Assembly (NCBI RefSeq): GCF_039522585.1
Contig: NZ_BAAADR010000004.1
Reading direction: 5' to 3' (one strand)
Length of the DNA stretch: 64,000 nucleotides
Source of the DNA: Bisbaumannia salifodinae
GTDB lineage: Bacteria; Pseudomonadota; Gammaproteobacteria; Pseudomonadales; Halomonadaceae
The notes beneath the pieces were generated by a model. That model searched no databases and was not told where the DNA came from. It saw only the letters and a list, made by a program, of their open reading frames with translations. Numbering within the stretch: position 1 is the stretch's first letter; the number at the start of each line of letters is the position of its first letter. Made by a program: the position numbers and the translations under genes. Shown here piece by piece: positions 58,925 to 64,000 of the stretch.

Positions 58925-59548
58925 CCAGTCGCTGGCCAGCAGGATCGCCTGGACCCGGCTGCTGACCTTGAGCTTGCGCAGGATCGCCGAGACATGGGTC
59001 TTGACGGTGGTCTCGGCGATATTCAGGCGAAAGGCGATCATCTTGTTGGATTCCCCCCGCACCATATGCGTCAGCACCTCCCGCTGCTTGTCGGTGAGCC
59101 CGGTCAGGGGATCTTCCTCGGTGACCGGGGCGGGGCGGCTGGGCGCTGGCCGTCGCATGATCGCCGGGGGCAGGTAGACCTGGCCGTCGAGCACCTGGCG
59201 CAGGGCGTCGATCAGGGCCTCCCGGGGCGTCGACTTGGGGATATAGCCCACGGCCCCCAGCTCCAGGGCTTCGAGCACGGTGGCCCGGTGCTGCTCGGCG
59301 GAGACGATGACCACCGCCAGCTCCGGCACGGCCTCGCGCAGCCGGGCCAGGCCACTCAGGCCATCGGCGTCCGGCAGTCCCAGGTCCAGCAGCACCAAGT
59401 CCAGCGCCTCATTGGTCTCGGCGAGGCGCAACGCCTCCGCGAGACTGGCCGCCTCCAGGACCTCGCTGGCCTCGAGACCGGCGGCGATCACGCCAACGAT
59501 CGCTTCGCGAAACAGGGGGTGGTCGTCGGCCACCAGCAACCTATGCAT
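58910..59548 (-). CDS. LuxR-family response regulator, ErbR/AgmR-like
   Basis: A 212-residue regulator with a receiver (Asp8/Asp9, Asp55 in LVLLDLGLPDADG, Lys105 region YIPKSTPREALID) and a C-terminal LuxR-type helix-turn-helix (LTDKQREVLTHMVRGESNKM, IAETTVKTHVSAIL). In Pseudomonas the ErbR/AgmR regulators of this type control ethanol oxidation genes including exaC, next to the NahK homologue. Here it is divergent from an ExaC-type aldehyde dehydrogenase and convergent with the NahK-like kinase, which supports the same circuit. ATG 59548 begins MHRLLVADDHPLFREA, the family start. Confidence 0.85.
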   Translation of the reverse strand: MHRLLVADDHPLFREAIVGVIAAGLEASEVLEAASLAEALRLAETNEALDLVLLDLGLPDADGLSGLARLREAVPELAVVIVSAEQHRATVLEALELGAVGYIPKSTPREALIDALRQVLDGQVYLPPAIMRRPAPSRPAPVTEEDPLTGLTDKQREVLTHMVRGESNKMIAFRLNIAETTVKTHVSAILRKLKVSSRVQAILLASDWLRRA

Positions 59549-59571
59549 GGACGCTCCTCGTTGTCGTTTAT

Positions 59572-59595
59572 CGCCTCCTCCCAAGGGAGGAGGCG
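59572..59595. other. 11-bp hairpin in the divergent region before the aldehyde dehydrogenase
   Basis: CGCCTCCTCCC (59572-59582) pairs perfectly with GGGAGGAGGCG (59585-59595), between the start codons of the response regulator and the aldehyde dehydrogenase. It contains GGGAGGAGG, which resembles a Shine-Dalgarno and could be an RNA or operator element. Confidence 0.45.
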
Positions 59596-59686
59596 TCCTC
59601 CTGCCATGGCATGATGCCCCGACCGTCGCCGCTGGCCAACACTGGGAGGTGTCCGATTCAACAACGATAATCTCAGGAGTTACGCC

Positions 59687-61207
59687 ATGATCTATGCCAA
59701 TCCCGGTCAAGCCGGTGCCGTCATCACCTTCGAGAAACGCTACGGCAACTATATCGGCGGCGACTTCGTGCCGCCGGTGAAGGGGCAATACTTCGACAAC
59801 GTCAGCCCGGTGAACGGCCAGGTGTTCTGCGAGATCCCGCGCTCGAGTGCCGAGGATATCGAGCTGGCCCTGGATGCCGCCCACCAAGCCGCCCCGGCCT
59901 GGGGCAGGACCTCCGCCGCCGAGCGCGCTAACCTGCTGCTGAAGATCGCCGATCGCATCGAGCAGAATCTCGAGACGCTGGCCGTGGCCGAGACCTGGGA
60001 CAACGGCAAGGCGGTGCGCGAGACCCTCAACGCCGATATTCCGCTCGCCGTCGACCACTTCCGCTACTTCGCCGGCTGCATCCGCGCCCAGGAGGGCCGC
60101 GCCGCCGATATCGACGCCAACACCGTGGCCTACCACTTCCACGAGCCGCTGGGGGTAGTGGGGCAGATCATCCCCTGGAACTTCCCGCTGCTGATGGCCA
60201 CCTGGAAGCTGGCCCCGGCGCTGGCCGCCGGCAACTGCGTGGTGATGAAGCCCGCCGAGCAGACCCCGGCCTCGATCCTCGAACTGATGAAGCTGATCGG
60301 CGACCTGCTGCCGCCGGGGGTGATCAATATCGTCAATGGCTATGGCGCCGAGGCCGGCCAGGCGCTGGCCACCAGCACGCGGATCGCCAAGATCGCCTTT
60401 ACCGGCTCCACCCCGGTGGGCGCGCATATCCTCAAGTGCGCCGCCGAGAACATCATCCCCTCCACCGTGGAGCTGGGCGGCAAGTCGCCGAACATCTACT
60501 TCGCCGATATCATGAACGCCGAGCCCGAGTTTATCGACAAGGCCGCCGAGGGCCTGGTGCTGGCCTTCTTCAACCAGGGCGAGGTCTGCACCTGTCCCTC
60601 CCGGGCGCTGATCCAGGAGTCCATGTACGACGCCTTTATGGCCAAGGTGCTGGAGCGAGTAGCGACCATCAAGCGCGGCAATCCCCTGGACACCGAGGTG
60701 CAGGTGGGCGCCCAGGCCTCCCAGGAGCAGTTCGACAAGATCATGTCCTATATGGCGATCGCCCGTCAGGAAGGCGCCGAGTTTCTCACCGGCGGCGACA
60801 AGGAGAGCCTCGAGGCGGGCATCGACCAGGGCTACTACATCCAGCCGACCCTGGTGAAGGGCCACAACAAGATGCGCGTCTTCCAGGAGGAGATCTTCGG
60901 CCCGGTGGTGGCGGTGACCACCTTCAAGGACGAGGCCGAGGCGCTGGCCATCGCCAACGACACCGAGTTCGGCCTCGGCGCCGGGGTCTGGAGCCGCGAT
61001 ATCAACGTGGCCTTCCGCATGGGCCGCGGCATCCAGGCCGGTCGCGTCTGGACCAACTGCTACCACCAGTACCCGGCTCATGCCGCCTTCGGCGGCTACA
61101 AGAAGTCCGGCGTCGGCCGCGAGACCCACAAGGTGGCCCTCGAGCACTACCAGCAGACCAAGAACCTGCTGGTGAGTTACGACATCAACCCGCTGGGGTT
61201 CTTCTGA
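59687..61207 (+). CDS. exaC: ExaC-type NAD-dependent aldehyde dehydrogenase
   Basis: A 506-residue ALDH. Residues: Rossmann FTGSTPVGAHIL, catalytic base Glu262 in VELGGKSPN, catalytic Cys301 in NQGEVCTCPSRALIQ, and the FGPVVAVTTFKDEAEA segment. The start MIYANPGQAGAVITFEKRYGN and the VCTCPSR motif match acetaldehyde dehydrogenases of the ExaC/AldB group, which oxidise acetaldehyde and longer aldehydes to acids. AGGAG precedes ATG 59687. The adjacent ErbR-like regulator is the likely controller. It is followed by a near-perfect terminator. Confidence 0.9.
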   Translation: MIYANPGQAGAVITFEKRYGNYIGGDFVPPVKGQYFDNVSPVNGQVFCEIPRSSAEDIELALDAAHQAAPAWGRTSAAERANLLLKIADRIEQNLETLAVAETWDNGKAVRETLNADIPLAVDHFRYFAGCIRAQEGRAADIDANTVAYHFHEPLGVVGQIIPWNFPLLMATWKLAPALAAGNCVVMKPAEQTPASILELMKLIGDLLPPGVINIVNGYGAEAGQALATSTRIAKIAFTGSTPVGAHILKCAAENIIPSTVELGGKSPNIYFADIMNAEPEFIDKAAEGLVLAFFNQGEVCTCPSRALIQESMYDAFMAKVLERVATIKRGNPLDTEVQVGAQASQEQFDKIMSYMAIARQEGAEFLTGGDKESLEAGIDQGYYIQPTLVKGHNKMRVFQEEIFGPVVAVTTFKDEAEALAIANDTEFGLGAGVWSRDINVAFRMGRGIQAGRVWTNCYHQYPAHAAFGGYKKSGVGRETHKVALEHYQQTKNLLVSYDINPLGFF

Positions 61208-61242
61208 TCGGCGAGTCGGTGGGGTAAGTCGTGTGGAAACTT

Positions 61243-61269
61243 GGGGACGCCATGGGCGTCCCCTTTTTT
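61243..61269 (+). terminator. rho-independent terminator of the aldehyde dehydrogenase gene
   Basis: GGGGACGCC-ATG-GGCGTCCCC followed by TTTTTT. Among the clearest terminators in the window. Confidence 0.95.
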
Positions 61270-61326
61270 CCGGCCCCTCGAACAGGCACTCTGTCCCCTG
61301 GGGACGCCTCGCCCAAGGGAGCCGCC

Positions 61327-62016
61327 ATGTCCGATAGCCTCGACGACGATCTGCATCACCAGCGCCTGGCGCAGGTGGCGCGGCTGCTGCGGGAGAGCGG
61401 GGCCCGCCGGGTGCTCGACCTGGGCTGCGGCACCGGTTGGCTATTGCAGTTGCTGCTCCAGGAGCCCCGGTTCGAGACCCTGGTGGGGCTGGAGCAGTCC
61501 GGGGAGCTATTGGCCCAGGCCCAGCTGCGCCTGGCGGCGCGGCCCGAGGCCGGCGGCGGGCGGCTGCGGCTGATCTGCGGCTCCTATGCCGAGGCGCAGC
61601 CCGAGCTTGCCGGCTTCGCGGCCGCGGCCATGGTGGAGACCCTGGAGCATATGCCGCCGGGGGCGCTCTCCCTGGTGGAGCGTCGCGTCTTCGCCGAGCT
61701 GGCCCCGGCGCGGCTGGTGCTTACCACCCCCAACCACGACTACAACCCCCTCTACGGCCTGGCCCCCGGCGAGTTTCGCGACCCCGACCACCGCTTCGAA
61801 TGGGGCCGCGAGCGCTTCCGTGCCTGGGCCCAGGGGGTGGCGCGGCGCCACGGCTATCGGTTGCGCCTGGGGGGCATCGGCGAGTGGCACGAGTCGCTCG
61901 GCCAGCCCAGCCAGTTGGCCATCTTCGATCGGGCTACCCCTGAGTCTCCGCCTCCTGCAGCAGCAGCCCCAACTGGGCGCCCAGCCTGGAGCGCTTCCGG
62001 CCATCCTCGACGCTAG
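61327..62016 (+). CDS. Hen1-like SAM-dependent methyltransferase
   Basis: A 229-residue class I methyltransferase: motif I VLDLGCGTGWLLQLLL, the acidic loop GLEQS, and ETLEHMPPGALSLVERRVF followed by TTPNHDYNPLYG and DPDHRFEWGRERFRAWA. The E-x2-E-H and DH-x-FEW pattern is that of Hen1, which methylates RNA 3' ends. Bacterial Hen1 usually acts with the Pnkp ligase; no pnkp gene is here. The last 20-25 residues (from about ATPESPPP) come from the antisense of a copied redoxin 3' end and are not part of the conserved fold. AAGGGAG precedes ATG 61327. Confidence 0.78.
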   Translation: MSDSLDDDLHHQRLAQVARLLRESGARRVLDLGCGTGWLLQLLLQEPRFETLVGLEQSGELLAQAQLRLAARPEAGGGRLRLICGSYAEAQPELAGFAAAAMVETLEHMPPGALSLVERRVFAELAPARLVLTTPNHDYNPLYGLAPGEFRDPDHRFEWGRERFRAWAQGVARRHGYRLRLGGIGEWHESLGQPSQLAIFDRATPESPPPAAAAPTGRPAWSASGHPRR

Positions 62017-62090
62017 CCCCGGGTCTCGGCCTCCTGCAGCAGCAGCCCCAGTTGGGCGCCCAGCCTGAGGTCCTCCTCGACGCCGAAGTG
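61945..62090. repeat. 79-bp repeat: copied 3' end of the redoxin gene, overlapping the methyltransferase tail
   Basis: GCCTCCTGCAGCAGCAGCCC(CA) is identical at 61950-61971 and 62029-62050, then TGGGCGCCCAGCCTG and CTCCTCGACGC or CATCCTCGACGC recur. On the minus strand both copies read RLGAQLGLLLQEAET-R/Q-G and a stop codon; the inner copy (62024-62090) is the real end of the redoxin gene, the outer one lies beyond it, inside the convergent methyltransferase gene. Confidence 0.9.
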
Positions 62091-62489
62091 GCGATAGCGC
62101 AGCCGCCCCCGGGCATCGAAGAGCAGGGTGCTGGGGGTCCCCTCCAACTGGTAGGCGCGCATGGTGCGGGGCAGGGGATCGCCCTCGGGCCCGGGGGCGT
62201 CGATGCCCACCGGGAAGTCGTAGCCATGCTCGGCGAGAAACACCGCCAGGGCCTCGGGGCCCATCACCGCATGGTGCTCGAAGACCGTATGCAGCCCGAC
62301 CACGGTCAGCGGCGTGCCGGCCAGCAGCCGGGCCACCCGCTGGGTCTGGGGCAGGCCATGCAGCACGCAGCCGGGGCAGAGCATCTGGAAGGCGTGGAGC
62401 AGCACCACCCGACCGCGCAGCTCGGCCAGGCCGAGGGGGCGCTCGCTATTGAGCCATTGTGAGACCTGCCACTCCGGGGGATGATCCAT
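62013..62489 (-). CDS. redoxin-domain (thioredoxin-like) protein
   Basis: A 158-residue cytoplasmic thioredoxin-fold protein of the AhpC/TSA-redoxin class. The active site is LCPGCVLH with the two cysteines separated by Pro-Gly, then VVGLHTVFEHHAVMG, and YQLEGTPSTLLFDARGRLRYRHFG with the cis-proline. It could be a thiol-disulfide oxidoreductase or peroxidase. GAGGAG precedes ATG 62489. It follows the L,D-transpeptidase gene by 84 bp on the same strand; the 3' end is repeated in tandem. Confidence 0.83.
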   Translation of the reverse strand: MDHPPEWQVSQWLNSERPLGLAELRGRVVLLHAFQMLCPGCVLHGLPQTQRVARLLAGTPLTVVGLHTVFEHHAVMGPEALAVFLAEHGYDFPVGIDAPGPEGDPLPRTMRAYQLEGTPSTLLFDARGRLRYRHFGVEEDLRLGAQLGLLLQEAETRG

Positions 62490-62517
62490 GGGGCGCTCCT
62501 CGCTGGCGTTGCCTTGA

Positions 62518-62557
62518 GGATAGTCCCGGACTGGATAGTCCCGGACTGGATAGCCCC
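62518..62557. repeat. 15-bp tandem repeat upstream of the redoxin start
   Basis: GGATAGTCCCGGACT occurs at 62518-62532 and 62533-62547 and is followed by a partial third unit (GGATAGCCCC). It lies between the stop of the transpeptidase and the start of the redoxin gene. Confidence 0.9.
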
Positions 62558-62572
62558 ATGGGCGGGGCTCGA

Positions 62573-63535
62573 TCAGGCGTTGGGGGTCAGGCTGACGATC
62601 CGGCCCGGGGCGGCATCCAGGGCCTCGCTCAACTGGGCATAGTCGATGGTGACCTCCGCCTCGGCCTTGAGCGTCTCCAGGGTGGCCAGGGCCTCCAGTC
62701 GATGGCTCAGGGCCTGCTCCTCCACCTCGGGGGTGGCGAAGGACTGCGCATAGAGGGTGCCATCCTGCCAGGCCGCCTTGAAGGGCTGGTCGATAAGATG
62801 CACCGGGGTGTCCACCGGCACCGAACGGAACAGCGCCTCCACGTCTTCCGGGAACATGCGGATACAGCCGCGACTGGCGCGCATGCCGATGCCGTCGGGG
62901 CGGTTGGTGCCGTGGATCAGGTAGCCGGGAATCTCCAGCAGGATGGCGTGGCGCCCCAGGGGGTTGTCCGGCCCCGGCGGCACCACGGCGGGAGCCTCCT
63001 CGCCCCGGGCGGCGGCCTCCTCGCGCACCGAGGCGGGGGGATACCAGGCCGGGTCTTCCAGCTTCATGGTGGTGCGGGTGGTGCCCAAGGGGGTGTCGAA
63101 GCCCTCGCGACCGATGCCGATGGGGTAGGTCTCGACCCGCGGCGTCTCGCCCTCGCCCACCTCGGGATAATAGTAGAGTCGCAGCTCGGCGATATTGATC
63201 ACGATGCCGTCCCGGGGTGCGTCCGGCAGCAGGTGCTGGGCGGGGATCACCACCTCGGTACCCTCGCCGGGCAGCCACAGGCTGACATCCGGGTTGGCCT
63301 GGCGGATCTCCTCGTAGCCCACGGCGTGCTCCCGGGCGATATCCAGCAGGGTCTCCTCCTGGCTCGCCGTCACCGTATAGGGCTCGCCGATCAGGCTGCC
63401 CTGGTCCGGTAGCGGGTAGTGGCCTCGGGGCCACTCCTCGGCCTGGGCGACCGGCGCCAGGGTGGTCAGCACCAGGGTCGCCAGGCCCAGCAGGGTGCCG
63501 GCGAAGCGGGTGGGACGGGGGCGAGCGTCGAGCAT
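62573..63535 (-). CDS. L,D-transpeptidase (YkuD family)
   Basis: A 320-residue exported peptidoglycan-crosslinking enzyme. Signal peptide (residues 1-32, ending APVAQAEE), a LysM-like domain (YTVTASQEETLLDIAREHAVG, NPDVSLWLPGEGTEVVIP) and a YkuD catalytic domain with YPIGIGREGFDTPLG and the HGTNRPDGIGMRASRGCIRMF box (nucleophile in SRGC). Family members such as ErfK/YbiS attach Braun lipoprotein or make 3-3 crosslinks. GAGGAAG precedes ATG 63535. It is upstream of the redoxin gene and 42 bp downstream of the membrane protein gene at 63578. Confidence 0.9.
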   Translation of the reverse strand: MLDARPRPTRFAGTLLGLATLVLTTLAPVAQAEEWPRGHYPLPDQGSLIGEPYTVTASQEETLLDIAREHAVGYEEIRQANPDVSLWLPGEGTEVVIPAQHLLPDAPRDGIVINIAELRLYYYPEVGEGETPRVETYPIGIGREGFDTPLGTTRTTMKLEDPAWYPPASVREEAAARGEEAPAVVPPGPDNPLGRHAILLEIPGYLIHGTNRPDGIGMRASRGCIRMFPEDVEALFRSVPVDTPVHLIDQPFKAAWQDGTLYAQSFATPEVEEQALSHRLEALATLETLKAEAEVTIDYAQLSEALDAAPGRIVSLTPNA

Positions 63536-63577
63536 GGGGACTTCCTCAAGGGCCAGGGCTGGGCCCATGATACGCCA

Positions 63578-64000
63578 TCACTCCCCGGCCCGGGAGAGGG
63601 CCAGCAGCTGGGCCTCCCGGTGTCGGCGCCGGCGCAGGTCCCAGAGCACGGCGGCCCCCAACAGCAGGAAGCCGCTCAGCTCCAGCCAGGCCAGGTAGCT
63701 GACGAAGAGGGCATAGCCTACCAGCAGGGCGCCGAGCAGGCCGAGCAGGGCCGGGGACGCCTGGCGGTGGCGAACCCCCGAGGCCGCCAGCACCCCCAGG
63801 GTCGAGAGGGTAAAGGCGGCGATGGCGCCGGCCCAGAGTCCCTCGTTCAGGCTCGGCCGCAGGCCCAGCAGCGGCAACAGGGCGACCAGCGCCAGGGTGC
63901 CATAGCAGCTGAGCAGGGCCAGTCCCAGGGAGACGACGCCCATCAGCCCATGTCCGCGCAGGCGTCGCCACAGGCGGCGCGGGTCGAGTCGTCGCCGGGC
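63578..64000 (-). CDS. small multi-helix membrane protein, 5' end beyond the window
   Basis: A predicted four-helix membrane protein running out of the window at base 64000. At least 121 residues are seen from Met at 63943 (GVVSLGLALLSCYGTLALVA, GLWAGAIAAFTLSTLGVLAA, SPALLGLLGALLVGYALFVS, LELSGFLLLGAAVLW), followed by an Arg-rich tail. The open frame continues upstream (RRLWRRLRGHGL), so the true start probably lies outside. Overall shape resembles MerC-like proteins, but the paired cysteines are not clear. Function not known. Confidence 0.6.
   Translation of the reverse strand, partial: ARRRLDPRRLWRRLRGHGLMGVVSLGLALLSCYGTLALVALLPLLGLRPSLNEGLWAGAIAAFTLSTLGVLAASGVRHRQASPALLGLLGALLVGYALFVSYLAWLELSGFLLLGAAVLWDLRRRRHREAQLLALSRAGE

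Noticed and set aside
59549..61147. N-terminal extension of the LuxR-type regulator antisense to the aldehyde dehydrogenase gene
   Set aside because: The frame is open, but MHRLLVADDHPLF at 59548 is the canonical receiver start, and the upstream translation is low-complexity.
1..64000. tRNA, rRNA, insertion sequence or prophage genes
   Set aside because: No cloverleaf-like segment, rRNA-like sequence, transposase or phage protein pattern was recognised on reading both strands; a covariance-model search was not possible here.

Overview
The window is a GC-rich, densely packed stretch of bacterial chromosome. Gene content points to a halophilic or marine gammaproteobacterium, most likely Halomonadaceae: two BCCT-type osmolyte transporters beside a choline-sulfate locus, a TAXI-TRAP transporter followed by a UspA protein, a phasin (polyhydroxyalkanoate granules), a fused EIIA-HPr-EI fructose PTS controlled by a Cra/FruR-type repressor, and a NosP/NahK-type nitric oxide sensing pair next to an ExaC-type aldehyde dehydrogenase. 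The taxonomic assignment is inference from gene content. I saw no rRNA, tRNA, insertion sequence, prophage or CRISPR array.

Layout. 1-6 kb: end of wrbA, a tartrate/D-malate dehydrogenase, a glycosyltransferase, and a leftward operon (GNAT-nitrilase fusion, MtfA-type peptidase, TVP38 membrane protein). 6-11 kb: a solute-sensing histidine kinase, a sigma54-activating response regulator and a dicarboxylate/amino-acid symporter, with three copies of a 14-bp dyad and a consensus -24/-12 promoter in front of the symporter; this reads as a complete circuit. 12-20 kb: choline-sulfate/betaine region: BCCT, LysR regulator, choline-sulfatase, SulP transporter and a second BCCT that shares a 206-bp identical tract with the first. 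20-28 kb: GlcG/HbpS-like protein, GST, LysR, phasin, a broken FNT transporter, endonuclease IV, a small lipid-type cluster (LolA-like, START-like, fatty acid hydroxylase), and a chemoreceptor. 28-34 kb: modABC with a DUF192 protein, a six-copy tandem repeat, an EamA transporter and a Tsx-like porin. 34-44 kb: macrodomain protein, KamA-family radical SAM enzyme, TAXI-TRAP system with UspA, arsenosugar-type ArsS and glycosyltransferase, DUF2189 membrane protein. 44-48 kb: two secreted proteins of the molybdopterin-oxidoreductase fold that appear to lack the metal-ligand cysteine, joined to a hybrid histidine kinase; then a CDF transporter. 48-56 kb: FruR-FruB-FruK-FruA with three predicted Cra operators. 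56-64 kb: an antibiotic-monooxygenase-like protein, NosP-NahK-response regulator-aldehyde dehydrogenase, a Hen1-like methyltransferase, a redoxin, an L,D-transpeptidase and a partial membrane protein.

The most unusual structural signal is a recurring one. At four of about twelve tail-to-tail gene junctions (2.9, 32, 47.5 and 62 kb) the last 20-60 bp of one gene is repeated in tandem just beyond its stop codon, with a period of 79-85 bp each time. Copies range from identical to badly decayed. I know of no named element that does this.
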